From Mycobacterium sp. SVM_VP21 (GTDB lineage Bacteria; Actinomycetota; Actinomycetes; Mycobacteriales; Mycobacteriaceae): 64,000 bases of DNA. The translations under genes were made by a program, and so were the position numbers. Of this stretch, positions 23,898 through 33,908 are shown one piece after another. Where the stretch lies: contig CP101406.1 in the NCBI GenBank assembly GCA_024758765.1, forward strand, positions 1,674,001-1,738,000, given 5' to 3'. Each line of letters starts with the position of its first letter. The first letter of the stretch is position 1. The notes beneath the pieces were generated by a model. The model was given only the letters and a program-made list of their open reading frames with translations, did not search any database and was not told the DNA's origin.

Positions 23898-25073
23898 CTA
23901 CTGCGAGGTAATGAGACGGGCGATCTCGATGTAGAGCGGGATGCCGATCGTGACGTTGTAGGCGAACGTCAGACCCAGCGATGCTGCCAACGGCAAGCTG
24001 GGACTGGCTTCCGGGATCGCCAGTCGCTGGATCGCCGGCACCGCGATGTATGAGGCCGCGCCGCACAGCACGGCGAACAGAACATAGGTGCCCAACTGGA
24101 AGTGGACGCCGGTCAGCTGCGAGTAGGTGTGTGCAACAAACAGACCCAGCGTCGCGAACAGGTTGGGAGCCAGCAGACCGAAGAGGATGAAACCCCGGCC
24201 AGCGGACTTCAGGTCCTTCAGCTTGCGCGCCGCGGTCAGCCCCATCTCGAGCAGGAAGAGGCACAGCACGCCCTGGAACGCGGTGACGAAGACCGGGTCG
24301 TCGACGCCGGTGACCTTCGAGCCCTGCAGGCCACTGATGAAGCCGATCGCGATACCACCGAGCAGCAGGCAGATGCCCGGGTTGAGGAAGACCTCTCGCA
24401 CCAGTTCCCGGCTGATCAGGCGCCCGTTCGAGGTAGCCTCGGTCTCCACGCGACGCTCGGGGCTCATCTCGATGGCCAGGCCGCCGGTGGGGTCACCGGC
24501 CTGCGCGGCGCCGATGGCTGCCGGGACCGAACTGGCCGGCACCGTGTAGCCCGGCTCGTGGGGCATATTGCCAGCGGCGTCCATACCCCGATGACGCAAC
24601 CGGGCGACCAGGAACAGCGCAACCAAGCAGCCGGGGATTTCCATGATGGCCAGCATGACGGGCATGTAGGCGTCGAAGGCCATGCCGATGGTGGCCAACA
24701 CGCCCATGCAGGTGGCGAAGGTTCCGGCCGAATCGGAGCCGTAGTAGCCGGCGACCGTTGCGCGATCGACTTCGCGCATCTTCGTTAGATACTTCAGCAA
24801 CAGGTAGGCGATCGTGCCGATCACAAAGTTCAGCATGAAGCCGGTGAGCATGAATCCCAGGATTCCGCCGACCTGGGAGAGGTCGATGCCGGCGAGTTCC
24901 TCGCCACCGTGCCAGCCGATGGCCAGCAACAGGTACATCGTCAGGCCTTGATACACCGCGTTCGGGAATTCGAACGGCACCTTGGCCAATGCCAGAAGGA
25001 AGCCGAAGTAGAAGAACAACAGCAGTGGCTTGAACAGGTTGTGCGTGAAGTTCTGCCAGAACTCGAGAAGCAT
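23898..25073 (-). CDS. SbtA-type sodium-dependent bicarbonate transporter
   Basis: 391 residues with about ten membrane spans in two halves separated by a hydrophilic loop (~165-220). Family features: NAVYQGLTMYLLLAIGWHGGEEL near the N terminus, TVAGYYGSDSAGTFATCMGVL in the first half (the SbtA substrate/Na+ region), EMGLTAARKLKDL and CGAASYIAVPAIQR in the second. SbtA imports HCO3- with Na+ in cyanobacteria. No SbtB-like PII protein is next to it. It lies 51 bp downstream of one PPE gene, which is itself 68 bp downstream of another, all on the same strand. In mycobacteria bicarbonate feeds acetyl-/propionyl-CoA carboxylation and anaplerosis. Substrate is inferred from the family. Confidence 0.85.
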   Translation of the reverse strand: MLLEFWQNFTHNLFKPLLLFFYFGFLLALAKVPFEFPNAVYQGLTMYLLLAIGWHGGEELAGIDLSQVGGILGFMLTGFMLNFVIGTIAYLLLKYLTKMREVDRATVAGYYGSDSAGTFATCMGVLATIGMAFDAYMPVMLAIMEIPGCLVALFLVARLRHRGMDAAGNMPHEPGYTVPASSVPAAIGAAQAGDPTGGLAIEMSPERRVETEATSNGRLISRELVREVFLNPGICLLLGGIAIGFISGLQGSKVTGVDDPVFVTAFQGVLCLFLLEMGLTAARKLKDLKSAGRGFILFGLLAPNLFATLGLFVAHTYSQLTGVHFQLGTYVLFAVLCGAASYIAVPAIQRLAIPEASPSLPLAASLGLTFAYNVTIGIPLYIEIARLITSQ

Positions 25074-25124
25074 GTCTCTCTCTTTCAGGGGAAGGCGGGG
25101 GAGGGTTGGCGCCGCTGGTGGGCG

Positions 25125-26447
25125 TCAGCTGAGGGGGGTTGCGGCTTTCTTGGCGCCCTTGAGGTGTACGGCGTGGACGCCGGGCTTCCGGGACAGCTCG
25201 TCGAGCAGTTCGTCGAGTCCGGCCTGGTCGACGTTCCAGTGCTGGACCGCCTCGGGTTGGCTCTGCAGCTTGGCGATCACTGCGTCGAGCTTGACCGGAG
25301 TCTTGGCTTTGCCGCCCTGGATCCGGATCCGTCCGCTGCCTCCTACGGTGCGGGGGCGGGCGCTGCCCAGGGCTCCGCCGGCCATACTGCCCAGCGCTGC
25401 CTGGTTGAGCAGGCCGCCGGACATGCCCGCGGCGGGGGCGGCAGCCAGGCCTGCAGCGGGCATGCCGGTGGTCGCCAGTCGGATCGCCGGGCTGGCAGAG
25501 GCCCAGCTCGGCGGGACGGACAGGTTGCCCACCAGATTCGCCTCCGACATGGTGGCCGACACCGACGAGGTCAGACCCGCCATGCCTCCGACCCGAAGCC
25601 CGGCGCCGAGACCGCTGAGCGGCAGGCCCTCGAAGACCCGGCCTATCGGAGTTCCGAACTTGAGGAAGTTCTGGATCGGGAAGTTGATTAGCAGCGAGGT
25701 GTCGTTGAACTGCGTGGTCATACCGACCGGCGCCTTCAGCGCCGCGAACAGTGCGGAGAATGTCGCGCCCGCAGACGGGTTCCCGGTGAGTGAGCCCAGC
25801 GCATTGTTGATGAAAGTGTTGTAGTCCGTTGCCAAGTCGGCGAAGAACTGCAAGATCGAATTGCTGCCCGAGGTGGTCGCTGCGGATCCCGCGTTGGCTG
25901 CCGACGTCGCCTCGGCGGTCCCGGTCGTGGTCTGCGGCGGCTCACTGAACGCATTGACCTTGGTGGCCGCCGTGGCCGAGACTGCGTAGGTCTCCATCGC
26001 CGCGGCATCTTGCGCCCACATCTCCATGTACTGAGCTTCGTTGGCCGCGATGGCCGCCAGATTCTGCCCGAGGAAGTTCGTGGCGTACAGCATCTGGTTC
26101 TGGGCACGGTTAGCCGCCACGACCTCCGGCGGGACCGTTGCCGCGTGAGCCGTTTCATAGGCGGTGGCGGCGGCCTGCGCCTGCGCGGCCGCCTGGGCCG
26201 CAGTGGCCGCGGTGGTCGACATCCAGGCGGTAAAGGGCTGGGCGGCAGCTGTCATCGCAGCAGCGGAAGGGCCGGTCCACGTTTCACCGGTGAGCGACGC
26301 GAGTACGGCGTTGTATTCGGATGCTGCGGCGCTTAACTCGCTGGCGAGTCGTCCCCAGGACGTTGCGGCCGCGACCAACGATGCGGAGCCGGCACCGGCG
26401 TACATGTTGCCCGAATTGATCTCCGGCGGTAGCAAAGAGAAGTACAT
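25125..26447 (-). CDS. PPE family protein (SVP subfamily) with basic C-terminal tail
   Basis: 440 residues. PPE domain (1-~180): [28 protein letters not shown] as the WxG turn, and NFLGQNLAAIAANEAQYMEMWAQD. The middle is helical and hydrophobic, with the SVP motif GNLSVPPSWASASP near residue 330. After a Gly/Ala-rich stretch, the last ~70 residues are charged (GKAKTPVKLDAVIAKLQ, WNVDQAGLDELLDEL, HLKGAKKAATPLS), a tail not present on the other two PPE proteins here. Exported by an ESX system, probably to the outer membrane. It stands second in the unit PPE-PPE-SbtA-DUF732. No PE gene is adjacent. Confidence 0.92.
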   Translation of the reverse strand: MYFSLLPPEINSGNMYAGAGSASLVAAATSWGRLASELSAAASEYNAVLASLTGETWTGPSAAAMTAAAQPFTAWMSTTAATAAQAAAQAQAAATAYETAHAATVPPEVVAANRAQNQMLYATNFLGQNLAAIAANEAQYMEMWAQDAAAMETYAVSATAATKVNAFSEPPQTTTGTAEATSAANAGSAATTSGSNSILQFFADLATDYNTFINNALGSLTGNPSAGATFSALFAALKAPVGMTTQFNDTSLLINFPIQNFLKFGTPIGRVFEGLPLSGLGAGLRVGGMAGLTSSVSATMSEANLVGNLSVPPSWASASPAIRLATTGMPAAGLAAAPAAGMSGGLLNQAALGSMAGGALGSARPRTVGGSGRIRIQGGKAKTPVKLDAVIAKLQSQPEAVQHWNVDQAGLDELLDELSRKPGVHAVHLKGAKKAATPLS

Positions 26448-26515
26448 TTCGACACCCTTACCTGGTCGAGTGCGACTGAGTCAGCTGGGAGAGGCCACGT
26501 TTCGTCATCGCTGGG

Positions 26516-27775
26516 TCACTCATCCAGTGCCGGAATGACGATGATGGTGGCGGCCGCGGGATCGGCTTCACCGGGCGGAACGGGGCCGAAGGCATCGGAT
26601 CCGCCGCTGTTGCGCAGCGACCGGGTCGCCGCACCGACGGATTGGGTTGCGGTGCCGCCTATGCCGCGGCCCAACAGGCTCGATAGTGCCATCTCACCGA
26701 ACATGGCGTCCTGACCGGCGACTGCGGCCATCGGAGCGGCCTCCAGCGTCGCCGGCAAGGACGAAGCCATGCTGACCAGCTTGGTCGCGGGTGCCGCAAC
26801 CGCCCATGATGCCGGCACCGAGAGCTTGCCGACCGACGCCGCGTTGCCCAGTACACCTGTGGCACTGCTCAGACTTGCCGCCGGTAGTGCTGTTTGCGCC
26901 AGGGGTGCGAGCGGCAGGAGCGCTCCGGTAATGGCTTTCGGGCCGGCCAGGAAAGCCTGCGCAGCCATCCCGTTCATGATCCACGAGTACATCTGTCCGA
27001 ACGCCAGGAAGAGACCGCCGGGGATAGATGTCCAACCGAGCAAGGGGCTGTAGGCGCCCGTCAGCGTGCCCCAGATCGTGTTCCAGTTGGTCAGGTTGGT
27101 AGGCACAGTCGCCGCGGCGGGGTTCGACACGAGCGACTGCAATGCCTGGGGCATCGCATTGAGCAGCTGGGAAACTTGCTGCGAGATGTTGGAAGCGGCC
27201 GAGTTTCCGGTTGCCTCTGCTGATGCCGCCGCCTGATTGGCCGTGCCGGTCGGGTTGGTGGTCTCCGGGGGCTGGTTGAACGGGGTGAGCTGCGTTGCCG
27301 CTGCGGCCGATCCGGCGTAGCCGTACATCGCCCCGGCGTCTTGTGCCCACATCTCCGCGTAGTGAATTTCGGTGGCGGCGATCGCCGGTGTGTTCTGCCC
27401 GAGGAAGTTCGTCGCGATCAGGGTCGCCAGTTGCGTCCGGTTTGCCGCGACCACCGGTGGTGGCACGGTGGCCGCGAAGGCCGCCTCGTAGGCTGCCGCG
27501 GCGGCGCGGGCCTGGTTGGCGGAGAGCTCGGCTTGTGTGGCGGTCGTGCTCATCCAGGTCACGTACGGTTCGGCTGCGGCGGCCATCGAAGTGGACGACG
27601 GGCCGGACCATTCTCCGGTGAGGCTCGACACCGCCGACTCGTAGGACGAAGCAGCAGAACCTAATTCCGCCGCGAGTGCGTCCCAGGCCGAAGCGGCCGC
27701 CAGCAGGGGGCCGGAGCCCGCACCCGCGTACATCCGGCCGGAGTTGATCTCCGGTGGCAATGCAGCAAAATCCAT
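26516..27775 (-). CDS. PPE family protein (SVP subfamily), first gene of transporter operon
   Basis: 419 residues with an AAGGAG ribosome-binding site. PPE domain: [28 protein letters not shown] and [24 protein letters not shown]. The middle region contains hydrophobic segments ([26 protein letters not shown]) and the SVP motif [14 protein letters not shown]. The C terminus ends in [24 protein letters not shown]. Upstream is a 475-bp non-coding stretch that must contain the promoter of the four-gene unit. A PE partner must be encoded elsewhere. Confidence 0.92.
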   Translation of the reverse strand: MDFAALPPEINSGRMYAGAGSGPLLAAASAWDALAAELGSAASSYESAVSSLTGEWSGPSSTSMAAAAEPYVTWMSTTATQAELSANQARAAAAAYEAAFAATVPPPVVAANRTQLATLIATNFLGQNTPAIAATEIHYAEMWAQDAGAMYGYAGSAAAATQLTPFNQPPETTNPTGTANQAAASAEATGNSAASNISQQVSQLLNAMPQALQSLVSNPAAATVPTNLTNWNTIWGTLTGAYSPLLGWTSIPGGLFLAFGQMYSWIMNGMAAQAFLAGPKAITGALLPLAPLAQTALPAASLSSATGVLGNAASVGKLSVPASWAVAAPATKLVSMASSLPATLEAAPMAAVAGQDAMFGEMALSSLLGRGIGGTATQSVGAATRSLRNSGGSDAFGPVPPGEADPAAATIIVIPALDE

Positions 27776-28250
27776 CTCGGGTGACTCCTTACGTCACGCG
27801 TTTCTGACCATCGACGCTCGAAACTCGCCGTCGAAACCCAAACCCTAGACGGCCGTTGTCTATTCAAGGTTCCCGCGATGTAAACAGCGTGCGACTTTTT
27901 CAGTTGATAGTGGTACCAGTACACCTTCGAAAACTGTTGTGAGGCAGCTGTCATCGAGCTAGCTGCAGCGATTCCCCGCTTACATCAAGCTTTTTGACGG
28001 CCCTAATGCCGTTAATTCCAAACAAGAGAAATCGCAGCCGGTTCGAGTTATCCGGCTGCGTCAGCAGCCGGTTTGTCGAGTCCGGTCCACGACTCTATGT
28101 TCTGGCGGAATTTTCTTCACAAGCGTCTTCTCAGTCGAACTGATAGTACGCAGTGGTTACTGGAAACTGGCTGTCAACGAACTGGGTCTTCCCTGTCGCT
28201 GCGCTGGAGGCGGCCTGTCAGGCTTGAACGTTCTCGTACTGAGGCTGAGG
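27776..28250. other. 475-bp non-coding stretch between the PPE operon and the dehydratase gene
   Basis: No credible gene. It holds the promoter of the PPE-PPE-SbtA-DUF732 unit (minus strand; a TTTACA-16 bp-TAGACA pair on the minus strand is a weak candidate) and the 3' region of the dehydratase gene with the hairpin at 28033-28060. Composition is clearly less GC-rich than the genes. Confidence 0.6.
28033..28060 (-). terminator. Intrinsic-type terminator downstream of the fused dehydratase gene
   Basis: CGCAGCCGG and CCGGCTGCG form a perfect 9-bp stem around a 10-nt loop. Read on the minus strand the hairpin is followed by ATTTCTCTTGTTT, a T-rich tail. It lies about 190 bp past the dehydratase stop and separates it from the PPE operon. 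Confidence 0.55.
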
Positions 28251-29279
28251 TCAGCGGAAGCGGACGTTCATCGTAGCGAGGCCGAAGATCTTCCGGTTTT
28301 CGGACTTCGCGGCCACCAAGATGATACCGCTGCGCGTCGCGGCGTCCAGCGACTTGATCCGGCCGCTGAATTCGATGTCGGCGCCTTCTTTGGCGGACAC
28401 GATCGCGGGCGCGGACAGTCGTACGGCGTAGCGGGTGACGGCGCCCGGGTCACCGGTCCAGGAGGAGGCGAAGCCCGCACCCAGCCCCATGGTGAGCATG
28501 CCGTGCGCAATCACATCGGGGAGACCGGCCAGCTTGGCGATCTCCTCGTCCCAGTGGATGGGGTTGGCGTCACCGGCCACGCCGGCATAGTTCACCAGGT
28601 CACCCCGGGACAGCCGGGTGTGATGTACCGGCAGTGCGTCGCCGACATTCACGTCGTCGAAGGACGGTGTCGCCGGGACGCGGGTCAGGCCACCCTCGGA
28701 GATCCGGATCTCGCCAGCGGGCCGCACCGTCTTTTCGTAGCGCGCGGCCGATTCGCCGACGTCAAGGATGTTGACGTCGTGCATCATCGCGCGCTGCACC
28801 GCTGTCTTGACCTCCGGGCCGATGTCCTCGGCGGTGACACCGACGACCGTGGTGTGCAGGGTGTGCACCACTTCCCCCGCTGTGTCGGTGAAGGTGTTGG
28901 TGACGGTGATCAGGTCGCGGCCGGCGATCCGGCGCACCGAGGTCAGCTCGACGTCGATGGTCAGTTCGTCGCCGTCGACGATCGGGCGGTGCTGCTCGAA
29001 GACCTCTTCGGTCTGCATGTAGGTGTCGTAGCCGACGACGACGGATTCGAACATGCGCCGGTTGCACGCCATGCCCGGGGTCGAGGTGAACGTCAACGGC
29101 GCGACCAGACCCGAGTAGCCCATCTCCGCAGCAGCGGCGACATCCCAGTGTGCGGGGTGATAGTCCTGCACCGCGCGCGCGTACTCGCGAACCTTCTCCC
29201 GGCCCACCAGGTAGGTGCCGTCCATCTGGTAGTAGTGGCCGACCCGCGATTCCAGCGCCGACGTCTCTGCTGTGGTCAT
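28251..29279 (-). CDS. Fused HadA/HadB-type (3R)-hydroxyacyl dehydratase (double hotdog, MaoC)
   Basis: 342 residues from ATG 29279 (a TTG 12 nt upstream is the alternative). The N-terminal half resembles HadA: YLVGREKVREYARAVQDYHPAHWD and GLVAPLTFTSTPG. The C-terminal half resembles HadB, with the hydratase-2 motif GVAGDANPIHWDEE (catalytic Asp and His) and DVIAHGMLTMGLGAGF. In mycobacteria HadAB/HadBC dehydrate 3-hydroxyacyl-ACP in FAS-II; here both halves are one chain. Possible substrates are acyl-ACP or acyl-CoA. No FAS-II gene is adjacent. The nearest upstream gene on the same strand is cydC, 88 bp away, and a shared transcript is not excluded. Confidence 0.85.
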   Translation of the reverse strand: MTTAETSALESRVGHYYQMDGTYLVGREKVREYARAVQDYHPAHWDVAAAAEMGYSGLVAPLTFTSTPGMACNRRMFESVVVGYDTYMQTEEVFEQHRPIVDGDELTIDVELTSVRRIAGRDLITVTNTFTDTAGEVVHTLHTTVVGVTAEDIGPEVKTAVQRAMMHDVNILDVGESAARYEKTVRPAGEIRISEGGLTRVPATPSFDDVNVGDALPVHHTRLSRGDLVNYAGVAGDANPIHWDEEIAKLAGLPDVIAHGMLTMGLGAGFASSWTGDPGAVTRYAVRLSAPAIVSAKEGADIEFSGRIKSLDAATRSGIILVAAKSENRKIFGLATMNVRFR

Positions 29280-29367
29280 GAGTTGACTCAACCGTTCTAT
29301 CGGCGGGTTTGCGGACGCCGACTAATGCACCCTAATGGGAATCGATCGGCGTGTCCTTGACGGGGAC

Positions 29368-31074
29368 CTAGCGGCGATCGCAAACCCGGCGCAGCCGGGC
29401 GCTGCGGGTCTCCGCCATCAACCCAGCGGGGATCGCGAGCGCGGCGAAGCCAGGCGCTGTACCGGCGTTCGGCAGGTGGTGGGTCGCCACCACCACGGTC
29501 CGGTCGGCTCCGAACAGGCCGGGCACGGCTAAGACGTCGCGCAGGAGGTCATCTGCGTCGGCGGCGTGCAGGTGCTCGGTGGGTTCGTCAAGCAGCACGA
29601 TCCGGGCCGGCGAGAGCAGGGCCCGGGCCAGCAACAGGCGCCGCCGCTGACCCGCCGACACTGCCTCGGCGCCGCCGGCCAGCACGGTTGCCAGACCGTC
29701 GGGAAGACCGGCGAGCCAGGGTCCGAGTCCCACCCGGCCCAAGGTGGCGGATAGTTCGTCGTCGCGGCAATCTCCCCGAGCCACCAGCAGGTTGTCGCGG
29801 ACAGTGGTAGCGAAGATATGCGCGTCCTCGGCAAAGAAGCTGATCGCCAATCGCAGGTCGGCTTCGGACAGCTCCTGCAGGGCGGTCCCGTCGAGGGAAA
29901 CGTGACCGGTCAGCGGTGCCAGCAGACCGGCCAGGGTCATCAGCAGCGTGGTCTTGCCGGCCCCGCTGGTGCCGGTGATCGCCAGCCGTTCTCCGGGAGC
30001 CAGATCAAGCCGCACCTGGACGCGCTGTTCTTCGCGATATCCGGAACGCAGGTCGGCGTGCAGTGCCGGCGTCGGGGTCGAATCGGCCGGGAGCACCACC
30101 GGCGTGTCCGCAGCCACGGGGTCTGCCGGTGCCAGGTCGAGCAGGCGTCGCGCCGCGATTCGTGCACGGGTCAGCGCGACGGCGGCCCCGGGCAGTGCGG
30201 TGGTCGCCTCAAACGCGGACAGCGGCAACAACATGAGTACGGCCAGGGTGGTGGGCGCCACGGCCTCGGCGAGCCCGATCCCGGCCACCACCGCGCCCAG
30301 CACACTGACCCCAATCGCGGCGGTGGGCAGAGCAGCGGCGATCGCGGCCGGTTTGGCGGCCCCGTCCAGGGCTGAGGCCCACGCCCGCTGCCGGTGTTCA
30401 GACTCGCCGATGACGGCGGGCAGCAGCCCGGCGATCCGCAGCTCGGGGGCATGGTCGAGCGCTTCCATCGCCGCGACGTCACGTTCGGCGAGGTGGTCGC
30501 GCGCCGTGTGTTCCTGGGCTGCGGCGGCCCGTGCGGCCAGCCACGGTGCCACGGCACCGGCGACCAGCAGGCAGACGGCCAGGACCACCGCTGCCCCCGG
30601 CGAGATCGCGGCGATCACCGCGGTGGCAACCACGCCCAGCACCGCAGCGACCGAGATCGGCAGTAGGGCACGTACTAGGACGTCTGCAAGTTCGTCGACA
30701 TCGGCGCCCACTCGCGCCACCAACTCACCACTGGGCAACCGCACCGCGGCCTGCACCGGTCCGTGGGCCAGTCGCCGGTAGAGCCCGCTGCGGGCGCTGC
30801 CCGCGGCCCGCAGCGCTGCGTCGTGACTTACCAGCCGCTCGCAGTAGTGCAGTGCGCCGCGGGAGATCGCAAACGTCCGCACCGCCACCACGGCGATCGA
30901 CAGGTCCAGCACCGGCGGCATCTGCCAGGCCCGAGTGATCAGCCAGGCCGAGATCGCGGCCAACGCGAGCGCGCTGCACAGTGACAGCGTCCCGAGCAGG
31001 CCGGCCAACAGCAGCCGGGGCAGGCGCGGCCGCAGTAGCCCGAGGGCTTCGCACAGCGGATCAGGCCGGCGCAT
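29368..31074 (-). CDS. cydC: Thiol reductant ABC exporter, CydC subunit
   Basis: 568 residues. ATG 31074 overlaps the end of cydD by 14 bp and gives the usual N terminus (MRRPDPLCEALGLLRP). Six-span exporter domain (1-~320), then an ATPase domain: Walker A in ITGTSGAGKTTLL, signature region VSAGQRRRLLLARALL, and Walker B in RIVLLDEPTEHLHA. The signature reads VSAGQ rather than LSGGQ, which is tolerated in CydC. CydDC pumps cysteine/glutathione-type thiols out across the cytoplasmic membrane and is needed to assemble haem-containing cytochrome bd. Last gene of cydABDC. Confidence 0.93.
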   Translation of the reverse strand: MRRPDPLCEALGLLRPRLPRLLLAGLLGTLSLCSALALAAISAWLITRAWQMPPVLDLSIAVVAVRTFAISRGALHYCERLVSHDAALRAAGSARSGLYRRLAHGPVQAAVRLPSGELVARVGADVDELADVLVRALLPISVAAVLGVVATAVIAAISPGAAVVLAVCLLVAGAVAPWLAARAAAAQEHTARDHLAERDVAAMEALDHAPELRIAGLLPAVIGESEHRQRAWASALDGAAKPAAIAAALPTAAIGVSVLGAVVAGIGLAEAVAPTTLAVLMLLPLSAFEATTALPGAAVALTRARIAARRLLDLAPADPVAADTPVVLPADSTPTPALHADLRSGYREEQRVQVRLDLAPGERLAITGTSGAGKTTLLMTLAGLLAPLTGHVSLDGTALQELSEADLRLAISFFAEDAHIFATTVRDNLLVARGDCRDDELSATLGRVGLGPWLAGLPDGLATVLAGGAEAVSAGQRRRLLLARALLSPARIVLLDEPTEHLHAADADDLLRDVLAVPGLFGADRTVVVATHHLPNAGTAPGFAALAIPAGLMAETRSARLRRVCDRR

Positions 31075-32730
31075 GATCTGCGACCCCCTCGCTGTGCACG
31101 GCCACAACCCGATCGCCGGTCGCCAGCACCGGAGCGCGGTGGCCCACCACCACTACCGTTGCGCCGGCGCGCGCGCGTCGCACCAGTTCGGCCAGGACCC
31201 GTCGTTCGGTGGCAGCGTCCAGGTGGGCCGTCGGTTCGTCGAGCAACAGCACCGGGGCCGTCGACCCCAGCGCTCGCGCCAGCCCCAGCCGTTGCCGCTG
31301 CCCCAACGACAAGCCGACACCACCGCGACCCAACACGGTGTGCAGCCCGTCGGGAAGTCCCGCGATCACGTCGTCGAATCCGGCTGCAGCGCAAGCTGCT
31401 TCGGCATCGGCAAGATCGCCGAACAAAGCCAGGTTGTCCGCCACCGTGCCCGGGATCAGTGCCGGACGCTGCGGCAGCCAGGACAATTGGGCCCACCACG
31501 CCGGCAGGTCCAGGTCGGCGATGTCGACACCGGCCACCGTGATGCGCCCAGAGCTGAGTTCGGTGAGGCCGGCGACGGCTGCCAGCGCGGTGCTCTTGCC
31601 GGCCCCGTTGGCTCCGGTCAGCACGGTGACTTGGCCGGGTTCGATCACCGCGGTCAGGCCGGCCGGCGCATCGCCGTCTCGGCCGGCCACGCTGAGCGCG
31701 TCGAGGAAAATCTGCGCGCCATGTGCGGTTACCGTGCGGCTACCCGGCGCCGGGCGAGGCGATTCGCCGATCAGCGCAAAGGCCATCTCGGCGGCGGCGC
31801 GCCCATCCTCGGCGGCGTGAAACTCCACCCCGATCCGGCGCAGGGGCCAATACACGTCGGGGACCAGCAGCAACACCGTCAGGCCGGCGGTCAGGCTCAT
31901 CTCGCCGAACACCAGGCGCAGGCCGATGCTGACGGCCACCACCGCCACGCTCAGCGTGGCCAGCAGTTCGAGCACCAGTGCCGACAGGAACGCGATCCGC
32001 AGGGTGGCCATGGTCGACCGACGCTGCGCGTCGGACAGTTCGGCGATGCGCCGCTCCGGCCCGCCCGCCCGCCCGAGGGCGCGCAGGGTCGGGATGCCGG
32101 CGATCAGATCAAGCAGCCGTGCCTGCAATGTCGTCATGGCGGCCAACGCCGCGGCCGAGCGATCCGCCGTGGCCAGGCCGATCAACACCATGAACACCGG
32201 GATCAGCGGCAGCGTGATCATGACGAGCATCGCCGCGCGTCGGTCGTAGCAGGCGATCACCAGCACGGTGACCGGAGTCAGGATCGCCGCCAGCAACAGG
32301 GCGGGCAGGTAGGCCGTGAAGTAGGGGCGCAGGCCGTCCAATCCCCGGGTGACCACGGCTGCGGCGGCATCTCGTTCGGCTGCCAGGCGGCGGGGGGAGC
32401 GCCCGGCGACCGCGGTCAGCACTTGCCCGCTCAGGTCGGCGATCACCGCACTGGCACCGCGCTGGCCCAGGCGTGCCTGCATCCAGTGCGCCAGCGCACG
32501 CACCGCCCACAACAGCGCGAGGGTCGCCAGCACCGGTGACCAGTGCGCGACGCTTCGCGTCGCCGGCTCGGTGATCACGTGAGACACGACGTCGGCCAAC
32601 ATGATCGCGGACCCGATAGCGCAGGCCGAGATCACCACTCCACAGCCCACCATCGCCAGCAGGAAGCGGCGCAAAGCCGCCGATGCCTGCCAAAGCCGAG
32701 GGTCCAGCGGCGCCCGAGACGCCTGGGCGC

Positions 32731-32734
<4 letters not shown>
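31061..32734 (-). CDS. cydD: Thiol reductant ABC exporter, CydD subunit
   Basis: About 557 residues: exporter membrane domain (first ~310), then an ATPase domain with Walker A TGANGAGKSTAL, signature LSLGQRQRLGLARAL and Walker B PVLLLDEPTAHLD. The start is uncertain. In frame there is no ATG, GTG or TTG close to the end of cydB; CTG 32734, which overlaps the cydB stop as CTGA, gives a full-length N terminus (SAQASRAPLDPRLWQAS), whereas TTG 32674 or ATG 32653 would cut into the first membrane span. The partner of CydC in a heterodimeric exporter. Gene order cydA-cydB-cydD-cydC is conserved in mycobacteria. Confidence 0.9.
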
Positions 32735-33888
<1,154 letters not shown>

Positions 33889-33908
33889 CGCGACGACCCC
33901 CTTCTACG

